From: Tethya wilhelma
Lineage: Eukaryota > Porifera > Demospongiae > Tethyida > Tethyidae
Assembly (NCBI GenBank): GCA_964030475.1
Contig: CAXIPT010000002.1
Location: forward strand, 3,156,738 to 3,220,737
Length of the DNA: 64,000 bases
Direction: 5' to 3'
The position numbers and the translations under genes were made by a program. Positions 45,293 to 55,817 of the stretch are shown here, piece by piece; the stretch's first letter is position 1; every line of letters starts with the position of its first letter. The notes under the pieces are model-generated. The model was not told where the DNA came from, made no database searches, and saw nothing but the letters and a program-made list of their open reading frames with translations.

Positions 45293-46991
45293 ATACAATG
45301 CATCGTACCTTTGAAGTATTCTCTATGAATCACTTCCAATGCTTTATACTCTGCAATTATATAAACTCCATGGGCAACAATCTTCCAAGAGGGGCAGGGG
45401 TGGTCATCAAGAAAGAGTTTCAGGAAGGTTTGTCTCCGTTTGGTTACATCATGATCATTGTGATAACGTTTCATTACATTCTCTCTCTTGGAGAGTGGAA
45501 TATCCAACCAGAACGGCAGATTGAACACTCCCCCACCCCAACGAGAGTCAGGGACCAACTTCAAAGCTTCAGTAAGATTGCAGAGAGTGAGGGTGGGCTC
45601 TAATGAATGACGAAAAAAACAAAAATAGTTTTAGTTATTAATACTAGATGAATTTAGTCAGTTAACCATCAGAATCATAATACACGCATATATGTATGAA
45701 TTTGGTACACAGATAATACATCTTCTGACTTTATACCTGGTACAATCTGTAAGTATCTTTTCACTTGCTCCAGAACACTCGTTTCTTCCCATAAGTACAA
45801 CTTACTTGCTAGCTGAGTGAAGTCGACAGCATAAGGACTGTAATCCAAGTATAAATTTATGTAGCTTTGCTTAATTTCTTCATCTATATTACACTGCTGA
45901 GTCTCAGTTGATACCATCATTTCTTCTCTTCCCCATATGCTGGGTGGTATCTGAAGGCAGTCTACCAGTGAGATTACTCTGTGAGTATTATCCCTTGTTG
46001 CACTTAGAGTGTTCAATGCTGACATAAGAGTCTTGCTATTCATGTTGGGATCTGTTGGACAAATGTGAACAATTATATGCACGTGTAACAATTTTGCCTT
46101 TTCATGCTAATAAGCTATTTATAATTAAGCTCTTTATAGTAAGATCAGTGTAATTGTCTATAACAAACATGCTTTGATCTCACAGTTTGAATAAGAATCT
46201 AGCTCATAAGGCATGTATGTGAATATATTATTTCAGTCACCAAGTTTTTTTGCAGATTGAAATGATCAAAATATGTTTTACCAGTCAATGATTCGGAGAA
46301 ATCATGTATTTGTTCAGCCATGTTGTGATTTTCATTCACTTCAAGTTTCCAAATTAACCACCTCCAAGAAGCAAATGGACACATCTGCAGCCAATATGAT
46401 ACCATCACTTGTAGACGTTCAGTGTCAGTTGTACAGGAGCTGGTGATCTGATGGAGTTGCTTCTCTGATATGACCAATATCTGTTCTCCAATGAACTCCC
46501 ATTTCTCCATCTTCCACTTCCATATCTCTGGTACTCTCACTAAGTCTTGTTGTAGCCTTTTCACAACATTGTCAACTGTAAGGCGGGGACCTGTAGTGTG
46601 AGTGTATAATGTCATATAATTTATTTGAGATCAAGATGATCATGCCGGATGATATAATGATATCATGAATGCATGCTGTATATACGCTCAGTTGAAACAT
46701 ATGCATCTGTTAGTGTACATATGAAGTTATAGCTAATAAATTTATAAATAATTTATAGTGACTAATTCAACTAAAAGGATGACTCTGTGCCCATGCATCT
46801 ACCTACCTACCCGCTGATCTAGGTTTAGTTCTTGCAACTTCTGACGACTTTTTATGATTAGCTTCTCTCGAATTTGTAGCTTGAGATGGAGCCTGCTGTA
46901 CTGGTTCAACACGAGTCGGGCCGGGAATAGAGTTGGTAGCCTTTGGAGTAGGAAAAACAGGTTTTGATTTCCACAGACGTCGTCCACTCAT
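45116..46991 (-). CDS. Gene B: three-domain death-fold adaptor-like protein (5 exons, 409 aa)
   Basis: Exons 46991-46811, 46590-46282, 46051-45737, 45599-45309 and 45249-45116, all with GT-AG introns in phase 1, together 410 codons including stop. Residues 1-60 are a basic, Ser/Pro-rich, probably disordered lead (MSGRRLWKSKPVF...). Three consecutive exons then code three helical domains of about 100 residues with death-fold patterns: KWEFIGEQILVIS...SYWLQ...SWRWLIWKLE; LMSALNTL...LYLDYSPYAVDFTQLASKLY...LEQVKRYL; LTEALKLV...LFLDDHPCPSWKIVAHGVY. The last exon codes a 43-residue tail. No Roc exon follows. Intron 4 is almost wholly a microsatellite. It lies head-to-tail, 230 bp downstream of the Roc-COR exon at 47221-49551. 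Likely role: death-domain scaffold or adaptor (inference). Confidence 0.7.
45250..45308 (+). repeat. (TG)n microsatellite forming gene B intron 4
   Basis: The 59-bp intron consists of a GT donor side, a (CA)n run on the coding strand (45251-45291 on plus) and the acceptor CAG, which is itself the end of the CA run. Confidence 0.8.
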
Positions 46992-47220
46992 TTTGTTTTG
47001 AAAAGACAAGCCCCACCCACACTGTCATGCATGCAAGTCACGTGAACGTCAGTGTTGAGGTCAGGGAGCAGATAAAAGAAAAATTCATTGTTTGGAGGGT
47101 CAATACAAAGTCATAATCATAGTTTACAAAATTATTAATGCATTTAACACTTCTTACAATAAAAAATAAAAGGTAACATGCAGGGTAATCTGTTGCATAC
47201 AAATGAGTGAGGATATTATT
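46992..47220 (-). other. Intergenic spacer between the Roc-COR gene and gene B
   Basis: Matches 56955-57186 between the corresponding paralogues. It holds the 3' end of one gene and the 5' flank of the next, so both promoter and polyadenylation signals must fit in about 230 bp. None could be assigned with confidence. Confidence 0.45.
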
Positions 47221-49551
47221 TCAAAATTTAATGGTTTCTGCCAATACACCTAGTTCCACTATTGGGCTCCTCAGAGCTTGTCTTAGGTCGGATAATGTGG
47301 CGTACTTTGCATGTATTGTGTCTGGGCTCCATTGAACCCATTTGGTCAACATGTCAGCGAGGTAACTGATTGGAGCACCATACAGCAGCAGAGGAGATGA
47401 TCGGATAAGAGTCAGTTCATATGGCAAAAACCCGAGAGCAGTTCCTATCTCCCACCATTTGGCAGCATAGGGTGCCAGCTTCTCCATGAGTTGAGGGATA
47501 TCACTTTCAGTAAAACGTCCATCACTAGTGGGGGGTGATTGTTCCTCAGACCAAACCAGATGGTTTGGAGCAAGTCGGCCATAAACATCACAATCTTTAG
47601 AACAGAGATATAATGGTGGAGTCACATTTGCAGCATGGCTTTCCTTTACTTTGCACGGACACAGCAAGCACAGAGAGGGTTCACTGATCTTGTAATGGAG
47701 AGCAAGATCAGCATTTCTGATAGCATCAAACACAGCACTGCGTACCAGAGAGCAAATATTATTCACAAGTTCAGAAGCACATTCGGAAAGTCTAATGTGG
47801 ACTTCAAAATGTTTGAATGAATCAATAAAGATCACTGTTCCTGGATGTTTGGGAATCTTAAATTCTACACAATTGCGATACAAACAGCTAGGTGTGGTGG
47901 AGGAGTCCATCTTCAACTCCCAAGGACAAGGATGGTGATTCTTTGACGACAAGAGATGGACAATTGAGGCACAGAAGACGCCAAGACACGGAATGGCACC
48001 AGCAAAACATATTACAACAGGAGCAGCTGCAGATGACTGGTCTACACGATGACCATCTAATCCTTCCTTGGACAACACGGGAAGAAGAGCTGGTACAAAG
48101 AACTCTTTCTCATTGAACTTGGCAAAGACAAGAAGCTCACTAAACAGATGAACTAACTCCTTTGGAGTGAAGCACTGTGGTACATAGTGCTTTCCGAAAT
48201 GAGCACTCTGTGCTAAGAACTCCTCAGACACAAGAGCATGATCATAGAAATTCTGCCAGGCTTCAGTCAATGACTCTTCTAAATTGTTATGTTGAAGTCT
48301 ATGGATGGCCAACACTAATTCAGTCACCTTGTCGAGAAGAACTTGAGTGTTGGCAAAGATAACATTTGGAAGGATCTCTGGAAAGTAAAAGACTACGTTT
48401 AGCTGATCTAGGAACTCTAAAGCAGCATCAAAAGAATCTTCTTCAAAGTGAAGTTTCTCTTTAGCAACCGGAAGGCATTCTTGTTTTGTAAGGACATCTC
48501 TTGTTAGATTTACAGAAATTTCGTTTAACAAAAACTCTAGGGCATGGTATTGAAGAGGGACTTGAACTGGATTACCAGCACCTTCGGTGGAAATTTTGCT
48601 GCGTACTTGATCAATGCTTTTCTTACCTGCTTCCCCAGGACAGCTTGCATTGAGAGGGAAGATCACATTCTTTGGATGAAGACTTGAATAGATAATTTCT
48701 TTCTTAAACTCAGGTAGAAGACGATCTAGAAATATTTTGTTCTTAGTTTCGACCGTTTCTGTGCACTTGTTAGCTTCGTCTTTAAAGGTACCGATCACTA
48801 TAATTCGAGCTGTTTTTTCCTCTCCACCTCTGGATTTCTGAGAGTGGATGACACGTAGGCAATGCTCAAAGATTTGGAGATTCGTATGAGATGCTGTGTA
48901 TGGTTCACACACTGACTTCCCTTTTTCGTCAAAGTATTCGACTTTAGAGTACTCATCAAGTTTTTCTGAAAGTTTTTGGAAAAAAACATAAACAGAAGTA
49001 CCACGAAGAAAGATCGGCAACACCTCATGGAATTGAGGCTGGCCTCCAGAATCAGTCATCTGTACACGGCTTATCCTGTCCAAAGGTTCGTCCAAGGAAC
49101 ACTTGTCCATTAGCACAAAGAACTTCTCATCGGTTGTTGCCATCACTCGTCTAGTTGGTGGTGTGGATCTTGATTTTTTTGCGACCTCCTTTGAAATCTC
49201 TGAAGGAATTGGATGTTCTGAGGAGTCAAGCATTAGCTTTTGACGCTTTAGGAGTGGCTCTTCTTCAGCAACTGTCTCTGTTTGAGAATGAACTTCTTCA
49301 ATTCCTTCCGTCTCAAGGAAAGAAGGGATGTCGGATTCTTGAATTTGACAACATAACACGGCTTGCGCTACTATCTTTTCTTGGTCTTCGTGACTAAGCT
49401 CTTGCCATTTGGATGATGTAATTTGCGCTTTGTAGACGTGAACAGCCCTTTCGGCCAAGGGCGTGCTTCTTCGAATGGTTGGTATCTCTTGTCCTAGCAT
49501 TATTGCCTTGGTGCAGGTTTTGCCAACACCAGCTGGGCCAAAGAGAAGGAG
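47221..49551 (-). CDS. Gene E: Roc-COR GTPase with C-terminal death domain, main exon
   Basis: Single 776-codon exon. Its acceptor is cttatacag at 49552 and its stop is at 47221. Residues 5-12 are a Walker A P-loop (GPAGVGKT). Residues 25-140 form a long acidic/basic low-complexity insert. Residues 167-171 are the DxGGQ switch II motif in TDSGGQPQFHEVLP. GTFKDEANK (about 254-262) is the G4-like base-recognition region. A COR-like region spans about 330-640. A death-domain-like segment spans about 685-765 (KWWEIGTALGFLP, YLADMLTKWVQW, LRQALRSP). Roc-COR followed by a death domain is the C-terminal plan of DAPK1. The upstream linker exon is at 50642-50712. Apparent codons upstream of 49551 are intron. 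Likely a GTP-dependent signalling scaffold (inference). Confidence 0.8.
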   Translation of the reverse strand, partial: LLLFGPAGVGKTCTKAIMLGQEIPTIRRSTPLAERAVHVYKAQITSSKWQELSHEDQEKIVAQAVLCCQIQESDIPSFLETEGIEEVHSQTETVAEEEPLLKRQKLMLDSSEHPIPSEISKEVAKKSRSTPPTRRVMATTDEKFFVLMDKCSLDEPLDRISRVQMTDSGGQPQFHEVLPIFLRGTSVYVFFQKLSEKLDEYSKVEYFDEKGKSVCEPYTASHTNLQIFEHCLRVIHSQKSRGGEEKTARIIVIGTFKDEANKCTETVETKNKIFLDRLLPEFKKEIIYSSLHPKNVIFPLNASCPGEAGKKSIDQVRSKISTEGAGNPVQVPLQYHALEFLLNEISVNLTRDVLTKQECLPVAKEKLHFEEDSFDAALEFLDQLNVVFYFPEILPNVIFANTQVLLDKVTELVLAIHRLQHNNLEESLTEAWQNFYDHALVSEEFLAQSAHFGKHYVPQCFTPKELVHLFSELLVFAKFNEKEFFVPALLPVLSKEGLDGHRVDQSSAAAPVVICFAGAIPCLGVFCASIVHLLSSKNHHPCPWELKMDSSTTPSCLYRNCVEFKIPKHPGTVIFIDSFKHFEVHIRLSECASELVNNICSLVRSAVFDAIRNADLALHYKISEPSLCLLCPCKVKESHAANVTPPLYLCSKDCDVYGRLAPNHLVWSEEQSPPTSDGRFTESDIPQLMEKLAPYAAKWWEIGTALGFLPYELTLIRSSPLLLYGAPISYLADMLTKWVQWSPDTIHAKYATLSDLRQALRSPIVELGVLAETIKF

Positions 49552-50641
49552 CTGTATAAGATAGGAGAGGAAAACCAAATACACATTATACATGTCTTGA
49601 ATACATAGTAAACATGTCTTGAATGCATAGTAAACATATATGGACATATTTGAAGCATAAACAATGGTGGGATTGCATGGTAAACCACAATTAGCACTTA
49701 ATCAATGTAGATTTCCCCCTTGCATAGTTTATAGGCTTCTCTGTAGAGAAGCGAGTGGATGTGAGACACCATGCCAGCTTCATTTTAGTTATTTCAAATC
49801 TTCAACTATATATATATGGCCATAAAATTAATACAGATTATTAGTTCTGTCTAGCATATATGTAACACGAAATGTGACATGAAAACACAACTATAGTAAT
49901 AGGCATTTCCAGTTACTGCCGAAGTCTTAGAATATTCAAGCATAAAAGCAAAAGGTTACTTTTTCTAAACATCTTATAGCTTGAAAATGATTTGTTAGTT
50001 TTTCCCTTGCTATTTAGGATTCTTTCTGAGGAGTGTATGTAGGAAACCATATGTATAGTTTCTGAGACAGTACAAAAGTTTTCATTTGGTTTGTGTAACT
50101 CAAAACATGACATGTAAACACACATATGTACATAGCAGTTTTAAATTACCTGGATGTCTGAATATTGATCATACAAACACATAAAGTTTGTATGACTATT
50201 ATAATATTATCATTCTCTGACATTCTATTACTGGCTGAGAGCTAAACATGACATTGTCATATAGAGCAATAACACAGATAGGATAGAAAATTAAGGAACA
50301 AATTATTTAGTAGCACCATGGTTACACTTGTGTGCCCCCTTATACTTACAAATGGCTTTAGTTCAGTTGTGAGACAACACTCAGGTGGCCAGAAATTAGC
50401 CTTGTACCAGGGGCTTTGACTTTCACTTACTGTAAGTCAAAGGAGAGTCAGGGTACGAGGCTAGCAAAAAATCATTTGGCTCAGAATATGAAAAGAATCA
50501 CGAAGAATAACACTCTTTAGTGGCATTTGAAATTCAAAATTCGATAGGTAAATCTAACTTTGTAGTAATTTCAAAAATGTTCCTATACCCATATATGCAG
50601 GAAATGACAGTTACGATGTCATGGATGCATGTAATTCACAC
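49552..50641 (-). other. Gene E intron before the Roc exon
   Basis: Homologous to 38335-39059 and 59518-60300. No coding sequence. A short inverted pair around gactttcacttactgtaagtc lies at about 50418-50440. Confidence 0.55.
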
Positions 50642-50712
50642 CTTAATGATGTCAGATATGACAAATCCCTTCTTCATTGCCTTCTTAAAGTGTCGTCTAG
50701 CTTCACTCGTAC
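50642..50712 (-). CDS. Gene E linker exon
   Basis: A 71-bp exon nearly identical to gene A exon 39130-39060. It codes TSEARRHFKKAMKKGF...DIIK and lies between acceptor caacag and donor GTGTGA. It ends in phase 0 and so joins the Roc exon at 49551 in frame (DIIK|LLLFGPAG). It starts in phase 1, as expected after a death-fold exon. Death-fold exons should follow upstream, but the N at 50929 and an opposite-strand contig intervene. Confidence 0.65.
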
Positions 50713-51106
50713 CTGTTGAGAGCGGATCCGAGGAAAAGAAAATTATGAGTAAAATATCAATAATTACACAAATACACATGCACACATATAATATAATAGT
50801 TGCCTGACCGTTAAGTGGGGGCTATATATTATATTCTATTCCGCATAGTCACCTCCACCCATCCAGTGACTGGCAATTATATAGCCTATATAGCCTATAA
50901 AAACTTTGGTAGCTATAGGTAATGGCAANTAGATGGGCACTGAATCAGTCACTAGAAATGATTTACTAGTAAATATAACTTTATATGCATACTAACTGAT
51001 GTCATGTTTCAACTAAGCATACAGTATGCATTCATGATTATCATAGAGATAGATCATCATGGTCATCTTCATCTCCAATAAATATGACATTATACACTAC
51101 ATAAAG
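50713..51106. other. Intron pieces around the N at 50929
   Basis: Left of the N the sequence matches the gene A intron 39131-39370 (minus orientation). Right of it the sequence matches intron 1 of gene B in the opposite orientation (about 46600-46740). The change of orientation falls exactly at the N. Confidence 0.6.
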
Positions 51107-52476
51107 GTGCCCTCCTTACAGTTGACAATGTTGTGAAAAGGCTACAGCATGATTTAGTGAGAGTGCCAGAGATATGGAGGTGGAAGATGGAGAAATGGGA
51201 GTTCATTGGAGAGCAGATATTGGTCATATCAGAGAAGCAACTCCATCAGATCACCAGCTTCTGTACAACTGATACTGAACGTCTACAAGTGATGGTATCA
51301 TATTGGCTGCAGATGTGTCCATTTGCTTCTTGGAGGTGGTTAATTTGGAAACTTGAAGTGAATGAAAATCACAACATGGCTGAACAAATATACGATTTCT
51401 CCGAATCATTGACTGGTAAAACATATTTTGATCATTTCAATCTGCAACAAAACTTGGTGACTGAAATAATATACTCACATACATGCCTTATATTATGAGT
51501 TAGATTCTTATTCAAACTGTGAGATCAAAGCATTGTTTGTTAAAGACATTACACTGATGTTAGTGATCTACAAAGAACTTAATATAAATAGCATGAAAAG
51601 GCAAAATTGTTACACATGCATAATTATAATACACATGTTCACATTAATTTTGTCCAACAGATCCCAACATGAATAGCAAGACTCTTATGTCTGCATTGAA
51701 CACTTTAAGTGCAACAAGGGATAATACTCAAAGAGTAATCTCACTGGTAGACTGTCTTCAGATACCACCCAGCATATGGAGAAGAGAAGAGATGCTGGTA
51801 TCAACTGAGATTCAGAGTAATATTGATGAAGAAATCAAGCAAAGCTACATAAATTTGTACTTGGATTACAGTCCATATGCTGTTGACTTCACTCAGCTAG
51901 CAAGTAAGTTGTACTTCTGGGAAGAAACGAGTGTTCTGGAGCAAGTGAAAAGATGCTTACAGATTGTACCAGGTATAAAGTCAGAAGATGTATTATCTGT
52001 GTACCAAATTCATACATAATTATATGCGTGTATATATTATGAACTGACTAATTTAAAATTCATCTAGCATTAATAATTGAAACTATTTTTGTTCTTTTCG
52101 TCATTCATTAGAGCCCACCCTCACTCTCAGCAATCTTACTGAAGCTTTAAAGTTGGTCCCTGACTCTCGTTGGGGTGGGGGAGTGTTCGATCTGCCATTC
52201 TGGTTGGACATTCCACTCTCCAAGAGAGAGAAAGTAATGAAATGTTATCCCAATGATCATGATGTAACCAAACGTAGACAAGCTTTCCTGAAATTCTTTC
52301 TTGATGACCACCCCTGCCCCTCTTGGAAGATTGTTGCCCATGGAGTTTATATAATTGCAGAGTATAAAGCATTGGAAGTGATTAATAGAGATTACTTCAA
52401 AGGTACGAAGCATCATATGATACAGTGCCACTGATGTACACACGCACACATGTACACACGCACACACACACACACG

Positions 52477-52539
<63 letters not shown>

Positions 52540-52612
52540 ACACACACACACACACACACACACAAACACCCACACACACACACACACAAACACACACACN
52601 NNNNNNNNNNNN

Positions 52613-52686
<74 letters not shown>

Positions 52687-52808
52687 CTATCAATCTTCAA
52701 GATCTCTGCATTAAAGCTGTCATATTGTTCCTCAAAGATAGTCAAGACATTGATTTGTTGCCACTTCCTAAAGGAATGAAACTGGCTATTTCAAAATGTT
52801 ACACTTAG
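51107..52808 (+). CDS. Gene D: plus-strand copy of the death-fold exons, 5' end missing
   Basis: Exons 51107-51415, 51661-51972, 52112-52402 and 52687-52808 correspond one-to-one to gene B exons 2-5, with the same phase-1 GT-AG introns and intact frames. They code the three death-fold-like domains and a 39-residue tail ending SKCYT. The start exon is missing: only 177 bp lie between the N at 50929 and exon 2. Protein similarity to gene B is high, with scattered changes (LKLFLDDH against LKFFLDDH). The strand is opposite to all related genes and the contig is bounded by Ns, so its orientation is doubtful. Confidence 0.65.
52433..52684 (+). repeat. Expanded (CA)n with 13 Ns in gene D intron
   Basis: The intron between gene D exons 4 and 5 is a CA/CAC repeat of at least 240 bp with Ns at 52600-52612. 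Its gene B counterpart is only about 59 bp. Repeat length is unknown. Confidence 0.85.
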
Positions 52809-53122
52809 CTTCCAGCTTGATGTAGCTAGGTCACTGTATATATACCATTGTCATAATTTATAGATTCTCCTGTATTGCTTAACAATTATTTCTGTTTGTC
52901 TAATAATAATTATTATTCTTTCTTGTCATTAATTTGATCAAGTTTTAACATTCACCAAAGCAAAATTTAGTAGACATAATAATAATTACACAACCATAGT
53001 GATCAATATTTTAGACACTTAAATGTATACTCCACTGTACTTCATCTTACTGGGACACCAGCTAATGTTGTGCTGCATACACACATACATTAATTGAGCA
53101 AAAATTGAATTCACCAATACTT

Positions 53123-53881
53123 TTATGGCACAATTTGTGTATAGTTTTCTATTACATTCTCACGTACTATTGTTCCATCCACTGTGTACACAGGTCTATG
53201 TGATGCACAAATTGCATACCACCTCAAAGCTTTCACCTGCATTTAATGATTCAGAATAATTATTATGGAATTGCAATACTGATGTATCATTAGATATGGC
53301 TCAGTGAGTGCCATATTGTTTTTCATGATGACATAAACCTAACCTTTGTTAGTTCCCAACAAGTTGCTTTCGGTGGATCTGGTTTTCCAGGCACTTTGAC
53401 GACATTAATAACTTTAGCATTCTGATTATAAGTGAATAGAACACAATTTATTTTGTGACATCCATACTGTAGTACAAGTATGAGCATATATAGTATTATA
53501 CCTTTGCATGTTCAAGTTTTGAACTTTCTTCAGTTGCTCCTTTTGCCCCCCAAGAAACCTTAATTAATAGTATAGCAACAAAAGAACCATTTCAGTCATC
53601 TACTACACTAATGTAGAAACTTAAAATGGTCAGTTGTTTCTGTAACTTACTTTCATCTGGTTGATCCCACCAGCCCCTCTATACCTCCATAGTAGGATGT
53701 GTCCACAGCACCCCACCTCTTACCATGCAGGTGTACAATCATTGACCTTATATAACCAACATAAAGAATTAAAAAGAATAACAATTCTTAAGCAGCTATT
53801 ACCCATAGCGTGCATGTATATGCAGGTATTAGTGACGTTTACTTTTTCAGGATCAGGTGGTAGTTTCCTTTTAACAGTTTT
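53123..53881 (-). CDS. Gene X: 3' exons of an unidentified gene, tail-to-tail with gene D
   Basis: Minus-strand exons in phase 0, each with GT-AG borders: 53881-53843 (KTVKRKLPPDPEK), a less certain exon ending at 53651 (...GAGGINQMK, donor GTAAGT), 53558-53502 (VSWGAKGATEESSKLEHAK), 53421-53344 (NAKVINVVKVPGKPDPPK...WELTK) and 53236-53123 (VKALRWYAICASHRP...IENYTQIVP, stop). The PGKPDPPKA stretch recalls linkers before fibronectin type III domains, but no family is assigned. A frame-broken homologue lies at 44430-44960. If the contig is flipped, gene X would be nested in an intron of the Roc-COR gene E. Confidence 0.5.
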
Positions 53882-54282
53882 CTGCGAATGTTTTTTATAA
53901 TATCATATGGGAAAGTGTGTGTACATGAACTTTGTTAGTTTACAGCAAGTTAGTCTGGTAGCTGAGAGATAGCATGAAGAAATAGTATTTGTCAGTCTCC
54001 TTTTCTACATGTAGTCTCACAATGTTTTGCATTTGAAATAGAAATCCTACTGTCCCCCGGCCGTATATTGTTCTGGAAATCTAAGGATGGGACAACATGA
54101 AAAACTGTGGATAAAACTATCAAGATGTGAGTTGAGTATAGCAACTAACAGCACTACCTTAGTAACTACAGTGATGAAGAAGTGACGTTTGTTTCCCTTT
54201 GTACAGTTTTATTCTCTTTGCATTAGAGTATTATCTGTTGTTATGGTCGCATAGCATCTTAGGATTGGACAATAACAAAAGC
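53882..54282. other. Homologue of 44030-44430 in inverse orientation
   Basis: Shares ctaaggatgggacaacatgaaaa-type words with 44210-44260, inverted. No further exon could be fixed. Ends at the N at 54283. Confidence 0.5.
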
Positions 54283-54283
54283 N

Positions 54284-55817
54284 GCATGCAGGTCATCAGG
54301 CAAGTGTGTCATATTATTGCTTGCTTTTTCTGCGCTAAAATTTTACTTTTCTTGATAAAAACAATTTTGAATCACAAAGAAAATACTCCAGAACTCAAAC
54401 AACATCAGCAAATATGAACACAGTGGTATCTATGGAATATTTAGACAAATAAGAAACCATAGAGTCAGCACACTTGACTTGATCATCTTGCCAGGCTTGA
54501 ACAAACTTCATGAGGTAGGTCTGGTGAAAGTCTAATAAGTAGATAAAAACCAAGGCTTATAACAAACAAGAGGACTCAGCATAAAGCCGAATATTGACTG
54601 ACCTTCAGATTCTGAGGGGGTTCCAACTGAGATTACTGCAGGACCGTGAAAACACCATGATTTCAAGCTTCTTGTTGTTAGATTCACAGGCGCTGTAACT
54701 GTACTTCGTCTTTGGCACGTCTACAATCTTTTATCTGGCAAAACCATAGATATTATACACTACGTGTAAAATATCTATGGCAAAACAAATCATAGTTTTA
54801 TTTACAAACTTTCATCACACCACAAAAAAGTTGATATCTTACTTCTTACCGTAAATCCCATCTTCTATCAACTCTAGCATTTCTCTTTTTGTAGAAATAA
54901 CTCCTCACAACTCATTTTACAGTCTTTTTTCTTGTCTTCACAAAAAAACAAAGTTCTCTTTGTGGCAGCTGTCTAAGATTGAAAAATGACTACTGAGCAT
55001 GCGCAAAACACAATGATGTCATAGTATTTACGTTGGGCTTTAATTAGAATAAATCTGAGTTTTGTGTTGTTTTGGGCTGTGGGAGCTGAAAATCTCTTGA
55101 AAGGAGTTTGTCTTTCGGTCCTGGTTGGAAAAGAATGATGTAAAAGCTTCTTAGGATCTTGCTAAGTATTCATTGTATTGCCTTTTTACCAGAAGTCATC
55201 TTGTTTGGCCAATGAGTCATAAAAATGAATACACAATTGAATGCTTTGATTACTGAACAGCTATTATAGCCTAAAGTGTGTCCTAACAGAGAAGATAATG
55301 CCTAAATTGCTTGTATGGATTTAGCACAGTTGTTGAGCTAAAGTAACACAGCAGTGTGTGTGATTAGCATAGATCTCTGAGTTAAACTACACACTAGACG
55401 TTTACTCGTGTGTGAAATTTGTCAAATGTGTTATTTTACCTTTAGGCATTTGACACACCATTTATAGCTAAGTGTGCTATTTTAACACACTTTTTTACAT
55501 TTGACACATGAGTAAGAAATGAACACATGTCATTTTGACACATCCGTTTTTACTGTGTATACATAATAGTTTTATACTTAGTCTAATTATAAGATTAATT
55601 TTAATTTAATGTTAATTTTATAGGCTCTATAATACCAGTGTGTAGTCTAACAGACAATGCTTTAATCAGTGATCTTATAGATTGCATAAGAATCCATAGT
55701 TCATTATCATCAGAGACATAATGTAGAAATTGCATGAGCGGCGCTATAATTATAATAATTATAAACTTTTGTCGTAAACTATTGTACTATACATACGGTA
55801 TTATCAACATGTCATAC
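54284..55817. other. 1.5 kb without recognised genes
   Basis: Unrelated to the paralogous units, although death-fold exons 3-5 of gene C would be expected here. Only small structures are seen: a palindrome around accatagatatt/aatatctatgg (54745-54782) and repeated ttgacaca words at 55420-55560. Confidence 0.4.

Noticed and set aside
49552..49647. N-terminal extension of the Roc-COR protein (MSIYVYYAFK...)
   Set aside because: It reads through an intron: the cttatacag acceptor and homology of the three paralogues both start at the P-loop exon.
52425..52808. Cys/Val and His/Thr repeat proteins in CA/TG tracts
   Set aside because: Pure translation of microsatellites; only the last exon of gene D overlaps real coding sequence.
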